Assembly: GCA_019828545.1 (NCBI GenBank)
Contig: JACVRA010000347.1
Location: forward strand, 97,259 to 161,258
Length of the DNA stretch: 64,000 nt
Source: Paracamarosporium sp. OC-R06-R3
Taxonomy: Eukaryota; Ascomycota; Dothideomycetes; Pleosporales; Didymosphaeriaceae
Direction of reading: 5' to 3'
A program made the translations under genes and the position numbers. Below, piece after piece: positions 22,877-34,003 of this stretch (positions are counted from its first letter, which is position 1; each line of letters starts with the position of its first letter). Below the pieces are notes generated by a model. It did not search any database. It was not told the DNA's origin and was given only the letters and a program-made list of their open reading frames with translations.

Positions 22877-23677
22877 TCTGGCGATGTTTATGTTGTTTGT
22901 AGTGTGTGAGGAGGCCGTGACAGGGCATGAGTTGCTAGACTGATTTTGTGCTGGCCGGGTTTGTAGAGATATTGTGAAATCCACTCGTTTTATTCCAGTG
23001 TAATGGGTAGAGGCAAGCACTGCACTGGCAGAATCTCATTGATTGGTAGATCGGTTGATCGGTGATACCAACTGGAAAGGGGTACGTGTGAGTGTTTATA
23101 CTCATCACGCGTGCCCTGCCATAACGTCATGTGATCGGGTGCCTGGTTGGCCTCTGTGTGGTCTAACTCATGGTATCCTAAGGATAATGTGCTGTGTGCC
23201 GATGGGTTTGTAGATAATATTGTGGTATATGGTATCTATCATGCTTCGAGTCCATTTCATGCGACATATAGCGAACACGATCAACTCAACAACGCGGTGC
23301 TGCCATTTTAACCTTTCCACCTTCTCGCGCATTTTCCCAATCCCGAACTGGCCACTCTCCGATCACCTCCAAGCATGCCCGTAAGAAACATGTACAACAT
23401 GAAGCTTGTATTTCATTCCTAGTGATATATGCATGCATACCAGTCTCTTATGGGTTCCCTTCCCTTCCCTTCCCAAACCCACATGGCGTGCCAAGTTCAA
23501 ATTCCGGGTATCTGAAAGTTCATGCTCTAAACTAAACTGCAAGGACAAATGGAAAAAGCACCAACGACGGCGCAACTGTGGCTCTGTTCCTCCGCTCATC
23601 TCCGGGCGCTTTGTCGTCTTGTTTTGTATGTACCGCCATATCCTCTTCATTCGACTCTGATTGTCGAGCTTTCTTCT
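22877..23677. terminator. Convergent 3' region, DUF1996 gene and ICE2
   Basis: 801 bp between convergent stop codons. No coding signal. A G-quadruplex motif lies within it and is listed separately. Confidence 0.4.
23457..23474 (-). repeat. Four-tract G-quadruplex motif downstream of ICE2
   Basis: The minus strand reads GGGAAGGGAAGGGAAGGG: four G3 tracts with 2 nt loops, a textbook quadruplex motif. It begins about 200 nt after the ICE2 stop and on the transcribed-sense strand of ICE2, so it would be RNA if the 3' UTR is longer than about 220 nt. Confidence 0.7.
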
Positions 23678-25099
23678 TCAATCGGTTTTCCAGTGCTGTG
23701 TTAGCCGCCCATCGTCGTCTTCCTTGCTCAACTTCAACTCGATGGCGTATACCGCCATGGTTATTCCAAGGTTTACCCACCGCCACAGATTTCCTCCCGT
23801 TTCACCACCTTGGTTCTTCCACCATTCGCCCTGCACAGCACTGCCATTCGTGTCTCCATTCCCGCTTGCAAAGTGCTGCATAAGTAAACTCGTGTAAACT
23901 GCAATTATGATACTTGGGCTGAACCAAGTAAGAAATCCTAGGATTTTGGTCGTATCATCATCATCGTCGAGACTTGGTTCCTCCGACAGGGCTCTGGCGC
24001 CGGATTCGCGTATCGCAGGTATGATACGAGCAGCGGCGTAGAGGACGAAGACGCGGTATGCAAGCGAGATGATGACGGATAGGGAGATGGTCATTACGGC
24101 GCCGACCATGAGGTTGAACGCTGTGTGCATGATGGTTGGGAGGGAGCCTAGGGCGTGAAGAAGAGTGGTGTAGGAAGCCATGATGATTGGAGGGAGCGGA
24201 GGTAAAGCAGGGTCTGAGGGAGCATCCGCAGCGGTAGAGCCCGGTGCCGGCTGGTAGTCTGTGAAGATCTGGTAGATACAGAGAGTGACGTAGGCGAACT
24301 AGGAACGTTAGCTGGCAGTTGAGAGATGGGTAGGAGTGACGTACGAGTAGAGACGATTCTACTGGATTGCCTTTCCCACTGACGATGCCCCATGCGCACA
24401 AAAATATAGCGGTGGTAATAGCCACGCCGATGAGAATGGCATCCACATTGCTAATCTCTGGGAATGTCGTAATCCGCCACAGAAAGTAGACCGCTGACGA
24501 GATGATGGATGCGGAAGTAATTAAGAGGCCGATCTGCAAACAGTCAGATAATCTCTCTTAGGTTTTCCAGACAATCTTACCATCCAACTGTCACCCCGTT
24601 CTCCGTTAACCAACCATCGTGTGACCTGACCTGAGGCTTGTATGACCAACAAGCTGCAGAAGCCTTCGAGGATCTGAAACACAGGCGTGCTGTACCTCAA
24701 GACTTTGTCCCAAGTCCCAATGGATACCGTCTGCAACAGCCCTTCAGCGCCAAAAATCCACTCATAGACGTTGGTGTCCTGTGACCTCTTGCCGCTAAAC
24801 GTCCGCTCCACCCATCCTGAGTTATTGTCTGAGTCGACAGAAAACTTGTTCAAGCTCCAGATCAACAGCGTGCCTATCATCAACCATTGTGTCCATGCAA
24901 ACAACTGGCATAACGCCCATCTGAATCTCGACGTGGCAGGCGTTGCTAGGCGCAAGACGGAATACACAAAGTAGTATGCACTAAGGGACAGCGAGAAGGC
25001 GAGACCACATGTGCGTCCGCCTATGTCGAAGGCCAGCGGTATGGTGAATATTATGGCGCCGAGAAAGCATGTGGAGGAGAGGACGCGGATGAGCCACAT
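23678..25099 (-). CDS. ICE2: ER membrane protein ICE2
   Basis: Three exons, 25099-24581, 24533-24345 and 24298-23678, with 47 and 46 bp introns, give 442 residues. The ATG at 25099 starts the typical M-W-x-x-R-V-x-S-S opening. About ten hydrophobic segments span the protein. Recognisable family words are F-D-I-G-G-R-x-C-G-L-A, W-S-L-N-(K/R)-F-S-V-D, N-V-D-A-x-L-I-G, G-N-P-V-E-S-S-L-L-F-A-Y and L-A-Y-R-(V/L)-F-V-L-Y-A. ICE2 acts in the ER membrane in ER inheritance, ER-plasma membrane contact and lipid-droplet to membrane lipid flux. Its neighbour two genes away, ECT1, makes a phospholipid precursor; linkage is probably coincidental. Confidence 0.93.
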
Positions 25100-25841
25100 C
25101 TGCACGTCTTCGTCGCCAAGCTCGCACAGGACGAGCTCGGTCGCTGACGCGCACTGCGGATCGAGAGGGGAGCAACGCGCGCGTTGGACGCGCAGCCTGC
25201 GCGCGAGAGTGCGAGGACGGTCAGACGAAGCAGCGAGCGGTCGGGCGGGCGTGGATCGAGGCGGTCGAAGCAGGCGTGCCGGTTCGGATTTCTAGCGACG
25301 TGCTCGTGCTTGGCGGCGGCCGCTACGGCTATCTTCACGTGTCAGGAAGGCGGTCAACGGATACTCCACAGCGATGGCGCGTGTCGAGAGATGGCGGAGA
25401 AGCTGCGGGAGGGAGGCTTCGGCCAAGGACGACTGGAAATTTGGCTGTCTGCAAATGCAAGGCAGGAAGCCTGGTCGACCGGCTTTCCGACAGGCACGCA
25501 AGGACGATTGGCTCAAGCCGCTGGGTGATGTCGCGTGCGGGAGCCGGGATTGCTGCACCGCACTCGCACAGGGCGCCCGGGTGATGGAGAGGGGGGTGGA
25601 GATTCCGGCGGAGACACTCACGGAAAGAGGCAGGTCGCAAAAGGTCACGAGCGTGCGCAGGTCCTCGCAGCACTCGCACTGCGGGCTGGAAATTCAAAAG
25701 GACAAGTTTCTGGTGTCGACATGGTGGAGAGCTCGCTTGCCCGATCCTGCATAGCGCCTGCCGCTGTCGATCCAAGCGGGCGCCACATCTGGCCCGCCGC
25801 GGTGCTTGCCGCTTGCTGCTTTTCTGACTTCAAGCTGGTGA
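25100..25841. promoter_or_regulatory. GC-rich divergent promoter, ICE2 / MYG1
   Basis: 742 bp between divergent starts. High CpG, long spurious open frames on both strands, no recognisable protein. Presumed bidirectional promoter of two housekeeping genes. Confidence 0.4.
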
Positions 25842-27088
25842 ATGTCTGCGCTGAGAACATCCTGGACCCGTGCCGCACAGCCTGCCTTCACAGCCCGCGC
25901 CGTCCTCGTCCCGCGATTCCTGCCTGCTTGTTCTTTGCGGCCCTTGATTATCTCACAGTTGCGCTCAATGGCCACCGAGAGCCCCGCCAAAAAGCTTAAG
26001 ATGGACGGCCCTTTGATTGGCACGCACAGGTGCGCTTCAAGCACTCGATCTGCTCATGAGCAACTGATTGACCACCGTGTAGCGGCCACTTTCACGCCGA
26101 CGAGGCCCTCGCAGTCTCCATGCTCCGTCTCCTTCCCACCTATGCGAACTCGCCCCTCGTCCGCACTCGCGACGCCGAAGTGCTCAAGACCTGCCATACC
26201 GTTGTCGATGTAGGCGCTGTATATGATGAAAACGCAAGGCATTTCGACCATCACCAGCGAGAGTTCACCACCACGTTCCCCGGCCACTCCACCAAACTCT
26301 CTTCCGCTGGTCTAGTTTACATGCACTTTGGCAAGGACATCATCTCAGCCGTCACTGGTCTTGCGCCTGGTGCTGACCTAGACATCCTCTACGAGAAGAT
26401 CTACACGGACTTTATCGAGGCATTTGACGCTAACGACAATGGCGTGAACGCGTTCGACCCCAAGGCCGTCGAGTCTGCAGGCCTCGCTAAGAAATTCGAA
26501 GACCGCGGTTTCAGTATTGCCAGCGTGGTCAACCGCTACAACTACTCCACCTCCAAGGCTGAGGATGCCAGCAAGAGCAAGGAGCAGCTGCAGCAAGAGG
26601 AAGACGCCCGTTTTGGAAGGGCATCCACGTTCGTCGGCGAGCAATTCGTCATCGAACTAACCGACCGCGCTAATGCATGGCTTCCTGCCCGTAACGCCGT
26701 CAAGCAAGCGTACGAAGGACGCCTCCAGTACGATCCGCAAGGCCGCATTCTTGTCCTCCCTGAAGGCATGCCCTGGGCCGATCACCTATATACCCTCGAA
26801 AAGGAATCACCTATTCCGGAAGGTGTCGCTCCGCAAGTGCTCTATGTTCTCTTTCCGGAGACTATGGAGCCGGATAGCAAGTGGCGCATCCGTGCTGTCA
26901 GCAAGGAGAATGGTGGTTTCCAAAACCGCAAGGACCTGCCTGACTCATGGAAGGGTGTCCGCGACGAGCAGCTCTCCGAAGTGTCCGGCATCCCCGGAGG
27001 TGTATTCGTCCATGCCGCTGGGTTCATTGGCGGCAACAAGACCTTTGATGGTGCATTGGCTATGGCTAAGAAGGCTTGTGAGTTTTAG
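25842..27088 (+). CDS. MYG1: MYG1-family DHH-like 3'-5' exonuclease
   Basis: Exons 25842-26029 and 26083-27088 (53 bp intron) give 397 residues. The catalytic DHH-type motifs are clear: H-x-G-H-F-H-A-D-E-A-L-A at the splice junction, D-V-G-A-x-Y-D, and F-D-H-H-Q-R-E-F. A downstream G-H-S-T-K-L-S-S-A-G-L-V-Y block and a C-terminal G-G-V-F-V-H-A-A-G-F complete the family. The first 42 residues are rich in Arg, Ser, Ala and Leu with almost no acid residues, like a mitochondrial presequence. Met43 begins the sequence that aligns with shorter homologues, followed by a P-A-K-K-L-K basic cluster. MYG1 proteins act on RNA in mitochondria and nucleus/nucleolus, so two starts may give two destinations. 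Confidence 0.92.
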
Positions 27089-27656
27089 ATAACCTTCCGA
27101 GCTGATCATTAGCCGAGAGCAAAATAAGGGGAAATACGGTTCCATCTTCAAAAAGTCTTTTGATTCACCTGCAAAAAGCATGGTTCGGCGTTTTGGAATC
27201 GCATGGCTGGCATGATACCATATGACTGTTATGGTTGGACTTACCTTTTGAATATAAGGTTGTGCCCTCCAGCATACCACTGGACGGTGTTGATAAAGAA
27301 GCTCTGGGATGGGCGAGCAAACCCCTTTCCAGCGAGCGGGAGCATCGAAGGAAATGTCAATCGAAATCTATCTTGCAATGTAAATTTTCGCTTGTAGTAC
27401 TAGGTCTTCTACTTGCAAGCTTCTCGTATCGTCGCCCAAGCTGGCTAGCGCTTGTTACACAATGCGACTACACCTTGGCGCCTAAACATATGCCTCATGC
27501 CTCATGCCGTAGCCTTGTCAATATATCACTTTCTCAGTTCTCACAAAGACTTCGAAATAAAGCATAGATATCAACCTACGTTTCAGGGCGTCCTGTTGTT
27601 TGTCCAACCGTCCCACGCATTTAACCGCTGCCCGCCCCAAAGCTTCAGTCTAGAGA
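27089..27656. other. Intergenic, promoter of HET gene
   Basis: 568 bp between two rightward genes. No coding or repeat signal recognised. Confidence 0.35.
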
Positions 27657-29162
27657 ATGCGGCTGATCAACGTCCGCACAAAACGTTTCGAGGAATTTTT
27701 CGGCTCCATACCACCTTATGCAATTCTTTCACACACGTGGGAGAATTATGAGATTCCCTTCAAGGACTATTACGACGTCGAGATCCACGAAACATACCCA
27801 CAGGCTTCGAAGAAGATCCATGATACTTGTGACCGAGCATTCAAGGACCGAATCGATTACGTATGGATTGATAGTTGCTGTATCGATAAGAGTAGCTCCG
27901 CTGAACTCAGTGAAGCGATCAACAGCATGTATAGATGGTATTCCGGAGCGGTGATATGCTACGCCTACCTCTCTGATTTGGAATTGAATGGCAGCCCATT
28001 GAATTTGAAAGAAGCTCTTGCGCCTTGCCGATGGTTCATGCGTGGCTGGACTCTCCAAGAATTGATTGCTCCTCGTCAAGTTGAATTCTACGACAGAAAC
28101 TGGTCCCATTTTGGCACTCGCACAGAACTCGCACCTATCCTTTCCAAACTCACAAAGATACCACAGGGAGTTCTAGAAGGCTCTCAAACAGTGGATCAAT
28201 TCTGTGTAGCACAGAGAATGGCATGGTCTTCCAAGCGTCGTACAACCCGTCAAGAAGATACAGCATATTGTATGTTTGGACTTTTCCAGATCAACGCACC
28301 TCTTCTATACGGCGAGGGCGGCGTGCGAGCTTTCCAACGCCTGCAAGAAGAGATCATCAAGAAGACGAATGACTTAACACTATTTGCCTGGGCAAATCCT
28401 GCGTTCAGCTTCACCAGCATTCTTGCCTTGCATCCGCACTGTTTCTCAGCCGCACACAATATAAGACCAAAAGACCATATTCGCAGAAACCCGGAATTCA
28501 CGGTTACGAACAAAGGGCTACGAATTATGACAAACTTTGGCAGAACACCGAAAGGTATAGCACTCATGCGTTTAAACTGCACTGATATTCATGCTCAAGG
28601 TTCTGATGAGCTCCGAATTGCTCTGATGACAGGAACCGATGGTGTGTTATTCAGAACGGTTGATATAATGAGAGAACCGACAACTTATAATGGAGATCCC
28701 CAGTGGTCAGAAGAACTGTGTTACATTGCTACGAATCTCAATCAAGTTTCCTTGGAGGAGCATACCACGTTGGGAATTCCGCTAATTGGCGGTCAGTTTA
28801 TATCGATAGAGGCCAAAGCTTGCTTCGACTACAGCTATCCTCGCAATCTCTTCAACCGGAAGCTACTTAGAAATCTTGATGTTGAGTATATTTCCACAGA
28901 ACGTCGTCGCTGTGACGATACACCCGAGGGACCAGCAAATTCGCAAGCACGTTTTGAGGCAAGATTGATCCTCATTTCAGGGCGAGACGACTACGTAAGG
29001 ACATGTCGCATCACATTTGAGGTACCAGATCAGGATCTTCGTAATGATATCGAAGTCATCTTCGGTCGTCCTAGCATGCAAAGTTTTGCCCCTATAGTCG
29101 AAGATGAAATCTTTGCTTCTTTGGAAAATGCACAATATTTGGACTATCGAGTAAGGTCATGA
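27657..29162 (+). CDS. HET-domain protein (HET-E/D-type N-terminus)
   Basis: Intronless reading gives 501 residues from the ATG at 27657. The HET domain starts at the extreme N-terminus: M-R-L-I-N-V, Y-A-I-L-S-H-T-W, Y-V-W-I-D-S-C-C-I-D-K, A-I-N-S-M-Y-R-W-Y, R-G-W-T-L-Q-E-L-I-A-P and E-D-x-A-Y-C-(M)-F-G-L-F. That is the variant found in HET-E/HET-D proteins, but there is no NACHT or WD40 part. The remaining 300 residues have no recognised fold. HET domains trigger cell death when non-self partners fuse. An alternative 3' end with two introns and a 7 nt exon would replace the last 3 residues with a hydrophobic tail (see findings). Confidence 0.9.
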   Translation: MRLINVRTKRFEEFFGSIPPYAILSHTWENYEIPFKDYYDVEIHETYPQASKKIHDTCDRAFKDRIDYVWIDSCCIDKSSSAELSEAINSMYRWYSGAVICYAYLSDLELNGSPLNLKEALAPCRWFMRGWTLQELIAPRQVEFYDRNWSHFGTRTELAPILSKLTKIPQGVLEGSQTVDQFCVAQRMAWSSKRRTTRQEDTAYCMFGLFQINAPLLYGEGGVRAFQRLQEEIIKKTNDLTLFAWANPAFSFTSILALHPHCFSAAHNIRPKDHIRRNPEFTVTNKGLRIMTNFGRTPKGIALMRLNCTDIHAQGSDELRIALMTGTDGVLFRTVDIMREPTTYNGDPQWSEELCYIATNLNQVSLEEHTTLGIPLIGGQFISIEAKACFDYSYPRNLFNRKLLRNLDVEYISTERRRCDDTPEGPANSQARFEARLILISGRDDYVRTCRITFEVPDQDLRNDIEVIFGRPSMQSFAPIVEDEIFASLENAQYLDYRVRS

Positions 29163-30297
29163 TATATCCGGTTCCATATCCAAATTAACTTCGCAGATCA
29201 ACCGTATGTACAATTACACTTCATTCTAAGCTCTCACTAACAAAAGCGAAGGCCAAAACATCTACGTCCACTCTTTGGACGAGCATGGCATCTCCTACAC
29301 GATGTTATCTGAATTAGCGTTTGCGTGCATGCTGGCAGAGAATTTTTCCACTTTCCATCAAGCTAGACAGGTGCCTCACAATATGGTCCTATGTGGTCTA
29401 TTCCTATCTTTGTTTTTGCTTTGGTTATGACAACATCACTAGTATCGGTATACTTTATGCCCCGTAATCTTACCATCATGCATGCACCGCAAATTTTAAG
29501 GTCTATCAAGACTCGAGCTGGCAAAGAAAGGATGAGCACTTACAATATTGCTGGGTAACCCTAGTAGCTTGCTGCCAACGATCCATCTGATAGGTGGTTT
29601 AACTAAGTGGAAGCTGAGTAGCCTCTCCGTCACTATTGTTTGCTTTCCGATTCGATACGCACGTAGACATTGTCATACACATCCTCAGGATACTACCTGC
29701 CAAGTCTCTCGCGTAGCGTCTTGGGCGTAGCGTAGGACATGACGACAAACCATGCTGTGTACGGCCGTAAGAATGTGAAAGCAAAAAATTAGACTAGATG
29801 GACTTTATTCACTAATGTAGTAGAATTATATTGTGCAAAATATACTAGACAGTTTAGTATTATCTTGAGACTTACATTACTATTGTGTCATGATTGAACT
29901 TCTCAACCTCATGGCAACCATATGAACTCTGTGTGTATGCATAGACCAACCACAGAGATTGTCGTATGCCAAACTTGCTTTGCACGGTAAATAGTGCAAG
30001 AAGCACGATCCCTCTTAATCCTTCGTTCCTTTACCACGATCGGCGCACCAACTCCACGTGTCACATTGATTGGTCCAATCTTCATACTACGCAAAAGGCT
30101 AATGTTATCAATCTCAGAACACCCAGCCCGGCCACAATCGCGAATCCATCAATGCATGAGTGGCTGTTTTGGCTGCCAATAGTAGCGCTTCCCGTATCAT
30201 AGGATTCCTGGACCACTGCTAATTGAAGCGTTGCATAGTCCCACAAGGTTCTCTTTAGCATCAATTTCCCCGAAATGTATCAAAGAAGTGGTGTGGT

Positions 30298-30309
30298 ACC
30301 CACGTGGGT
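30298..30309. promoter_or_regulatory. 12 bp palindromic E-box upstream of CVNH gene
   Basis: ACCCACGTGGGT is a perfect palindrome around CACGTG, 217-228 bp upstream of the CVNH start. CACGTG is the core for bHLH factors of the Pho4/Cbf1 type. Role inferred from symmetry and position. Confidence 0.45.
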
Positions 30310-30452
30310 GGACGATTTATCTCGTGAATCAAGGGAGACTGCAGTGAGCAGGATGCACTAGTAGTCAACAGCCGGTCTTGATGTCGGTCTAGATGAATTG
30401 GCGAGCCATGGCGTGAAAGAAATTTTGTCATTAAGACCATAAGATGAGAACG

Positions 30453-30458
30453 TATAAG
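30453..30458 (+). promoter_or_regulatory. Probable TATA box of CVNH gene
   Basis: TATAAG within CGTATAAGTAG, 68-73 bp upstream of the ATG at 30526, a usual distance for an inducible fungal gene with a short leader. Confidence 0.45.
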
Positions 30459-30525
30459 TAGCACAGTCAAGACAACGAAGGGTACTCGTAGCCAGCGTTC
30501 TCGAGTCTCGCTCATATTCGCCAAC

Positions 30526-31029
30526 ATGCAGTTCACTGCACTTCTCATCGTTGCCTTCGCCGCCGCTCTTGGTTCCTGTGGTGGCTACTTGGATTCCTGC
30601 AAAGATTGCACTCTATACGATGGAACTCAAGAGCACCACAATGGTCGCTGGCTTAGATGTAACTGCAAAGCCATCGACGGATCATGGCATATCTCCTACG
30701 CGGACCTGAACCAGAAGCTGGGTAATGATCGCGGACAGCTCGTATGGAACAGGTATGGCAGACTTGAGCTTAAAAGACCAATATAAGCTGACTCGAACGG
30801 TCTTCAGCGGTAATTATAGAGCTTCGTGCTGGGACCACGGCATGCAGTACACTATCAACCCAGGGAGGTACTTCTCGACTTGTAGCACTGGAGGAGCGGG
30901 TTCGCCGTCCAAGAGATCGTGGATCGAGCTAAGTAAGTTGTATCTCGAACTATATCAGTTTATTTGTGTTGATTTGATGCTGTAGACGACCATATCTCCA
31001 ACCGCGACAGCCAGCTCGGCCTGGATTGA
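30526..31029 (+). CDS. Small secreted cyanovirin-N-homology (CVNH) protein
   Basis: Three exons, 30526-30752, 30808-30932 and 30986-31029 (introns 55 and 53 bp), give 131 residues. A signal peptide (about 1-18) leads into the CVNH fold: G-Y-L-D-S-C-K-D-C-T-L, then L-R-C-N-C-K and I-S-Y-A-D-L-N, with G-N-Y-R-A-S-C at the start of the second half. The C-terminal I-E-L-N-D-H-I-S-N-R-D-S-Q-L matches the paired L-N-x-x-I-x-N-x-x-G-x-L module. CVNH domains are small glycan-binding lectin folds; many fungal ones are intracellular, while this one is clearly secretory. Lying between two HET genes, it may be part of an accessory or non-self island. Ligand unknown. Confidence 0.88.
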
Positions 31030-31836
31030 TTGAGTGGTAGGTAATGTGGCGATATGTAGCCAGCAGCGGTAGAAGAGACACACAGAAGAAGACCGATAGG
31101 GCGAAATAGTCATTCGTAATGTAATTAGTTTTAATGGATGTCAAACTCTTAAACAATGTCGGTTCTCCGCAGGTGTGAAGTAAGGCCTGTCGTCAAGGAC
31201 CTAGATCATTATGTCAACGCAACCTCGAAGTAAAGGTTGTTCAAATTCCTGGAGTACTAGAGAAGTGTAGTCCTTGTTCAGATTTCGCGTATTACCTAGA
31301 GTTTCCCTCCTTTGTTTGAAATTGTACCACCATGCTGGTTTCCCTCAAAAGGACTATATATAAACATCCGTTCACCATGCATACCACAATCCTATGTTTG
31401 CTGTGACATACGGTCAGTATTGCCGTATGATAGTTTCGCAAAATACGCCTGGCTCTAGAGCACAGCGTGCGTGAATGGTGAAGGTAAAGTCTAGAAGTAT
31501 GCTTATCTACAAGCCGCGGGCTACTCGCCTGGCTTTCTGCAGTTGACCAGAAAGCAATGGCAGAGACCAAGGCGTCAGAAATTTTGGATTTCGGTGTGAG
31601 CTAGAGACGTTGCTTGGGTGGTATTTGTGAAGGGTGATAGCATTTTGATAGAAATGTAATTCGCATTTACCTGAGTGTAGGAATTTTCGCCTAATTTTCT
31701 CGTATTCTGTATTGTATCATTTAAACAATGTCACAAACACTTTAATATCGTCGATATGTTTTCACCATCCACACTAAAGTAGACGGATTTACTCAGATGT
31801 CGTCCAATACTGTAGCTGTTTGACGAGAGACCCTTC
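31030..31836. terminator. Convergent 3' region, CVNH gene and HET gene
   Basis: 807 bp between convergent stop codons, AT-rich, no supported gene or RNA. Confidence 0.35.
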
Positions 31837-34003
31837 TTAGAGCAGACGTATTTCACTGCTCTCAATGCCCATGGCCAATCCTTCCCCAAGCATTAAGCCG
31901 TGAGCATAACAATCTCCTACCACTTCATATCCCCCTTCTACAGGCCTGAGAACAAGTGGAACATTGAGTCCATCTGTGACTGTAACCACATCTCCTTGTC
32001 TGACGCCATCGGGTCCCCATCCGAATCTTCCATTTTCCGTTTTGAAGAATCGGCGATTGTAACACCACGTGCCACTTGCTCTCATGAACTCCATATACGG
32101 CCCCCGCTCAAACGGGACTACTGTGTCGAACTTCTCAGTCAAATCCCATTTTCCATAATCAGACCTCGCAGTTGATGATGAACGTAAGATTTCTTCCATC
32201 CACAATTCATCGTGCGCCTTGCGATGCTGTTTGGTACCCGCGACGAACTGTGTGAATTGCGACCCCCACTGTTGAGGTGGGACCTCGCCGTCTATTGTCT
32301 GATTGCAGGCAAATGTGCGCCAGAGCGCTTCAAAAGAGGCGGGTTTGATGGCCTTACCCGGAAACGCTATCTCCATAATATTCTCGATACTATGCCGGAG
32401 GTTATTTTCTTGTTCAGTGATCCACTTCTTGTGACTATCTGACTGCAGATCCGGCCCAGTCCATAATTTTTCTTCCTCTCCACTTTCGATACCAGGGACC
32501 GTGCCTATGTGTTTTGGGGTTTGGAGGGTGTTGAGAGGAACGTTGCGGATAAGATCGACTTGCTGGATGCTTTCCAAAATGCGCCCTCGTGTGACGAGAA
32601 CAGACTTGGATTCGGAGAACCGCATGTAAGGCTGAGATGAACCGGCCGCGTTACACCGAAGGGATGTAAGATAAAAAGGGTTGTGGTAGCATTTCTGAGT
32701 CCAATCAGGAACCCACGAAGGTAGCGACAACCCGGACATGTTGGCGTCCTTTGTACAATGATATAAGATCTCCAGATTGTTGGTGTTTGAAACATGTGTC
32801 GTCGCAAAGTTTTTGAAGACGTCTTCGACGTCAAGAGAATAGTCTGGTGTTGCATACCTATGAGAATCTGCAGCCAAGTTCAATATACCGTATATTTTGT
32901 CGTGACTGATCGTGTACTTGAAATCGCGGGATTGATACAGAATTTGCAAAAGGTTAAGTTTTTCTTGTTGAAATTCCTCATTGCTGTCTTCGCTTGACTT
33001 TTGCCTCGATTCTGCGCGACGAAGTTGATCCATCAATTTCACAGTCTTGTCGGCGGTAAACTCGCTGTAAGCCCAAAGTCTTTGATCGAGGTACAAGGAC
33101 CGGAGCATGAGCACGATCCCGGACAAGAGCTCCCAGTGACATACATGAGGACCCAAGTGGACAGTTGCGGAACGAGCAAATGCAATCTCTTGGATCACCC
33201 AAGTCCTGCTGAACTAGAAAGCATTAGCTATGTTTGCGAAGTTCATGAAGGATAGCTACCCAGTTCCGGCAGAGCAAAGAACTGATACAGCCCCAGTCAA
33301 TTTTGCCCATAGCCGGGTCCGCATAAAACCGCTCCCGGAGTGCTAAGCGATCATCAAAGCTTCCATTTATGTACGACTCAGAGAAGAAGTTATCCAACTG
33401 ATGCAGTGTCTCAAACGCTTTTCGATCCGCATCCGAAGCTACTTCTCCTAACCAAACGCGTACGTGCTTTGCTTTGCTGTAGATTTCCCCCATTTTCTTA
33501 ACATGCCTGTTTCTTTCGTCGATATTGTTTTGGTCAATACACAGCGCATCTATCCAAATATAATTTGCTTCGCTCGTTATTTTATTAGACGCTCCCCATA
33601 GGTTACCCAGGCGCCGCAATGCAGCATAAAGCTCTCCTCCTACTTCCACCTCTTTTCCATCTAAGATGATAGATCCTTTTGGTCTTGGGAATCCAGCCAC
33701 CCAGAGAGAACTCTGAATGTCCGGATGATGCGCCATATCCTTCATACTGGCTTTCGTTATATGTGAAATGCCAGTAGGGGCCATAGTCCAGCCATATACC
33801 ACTTTGTCGGGGTCAGCGTCGCTCAAGGGCCCAGTCATAGCGTTACGCCACACGTATGAGAGAGCATCGTATGGCAATGGGCAAGCGAGGTCTGTTTCAA
33901 CAAGTGAGCATACGATGGCGGAATCCTCATCGATTCTAGGGTCAAGTCTCAGAAGCCGAGTTTGCGTCTCTAGATTTATGGGTGGGTAATGATAGACGCT
34001 CAT
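31837..34003 (-). CDS. HET-domain protein
   Basis: Two exons, 34003-33260 and 33213-31837, with a 46 bp GTAGCT..TAG intron, give 706 residues. The ATG at 34003 is the first in frame. The HET domain spans about residues 40-260: Y-D-A-L-S-Y-V-W, G-E-L-Y-A-A-L-R-R-L, I-W-I-D-A-L-C-I-D-Q-N, E-R-N-R-H-V-x-x-M-G-E-I-Y, V-R-V-W-L-G-E, then F-S-R-T-W-V-I-Q-E right after the splice. The long C-terminal part includes the D-x-x-Y-G-I-L-N-L block and ends with the G-D-V-V-T-V-x-D-G-x-x-V-P-L-V-L-R strand set and a Y-A-H-G-L-M-L-G-E-G box found in many large HET proteins. Likely vegetative incompatibility or another non-self response. The other HET gene and the CVNH gene are adjacent. Confidence 0.92.

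Larger units (their letters stand above)
29163..30525. other. AT-rich 1.36 kb interval, promoter of CVNH gene
   Basis: AT-rich sequence between the HET gene and the small CVNH gene, with no supported gene. CACGTG E-boxes occur at 30055-30060 and inside the 12 bp palindrome at 30298-30309. The first 270 bp may include an alternative 3' end of the HET gene. Confidence 0.4.

Noticed and set aside
25276..25784. Several 100-150-codon frames on both strands between ICE2 and MYG1
   Set aside because: Overlapping frames on both strands in CpG-rich promoter DNA; none has family features.
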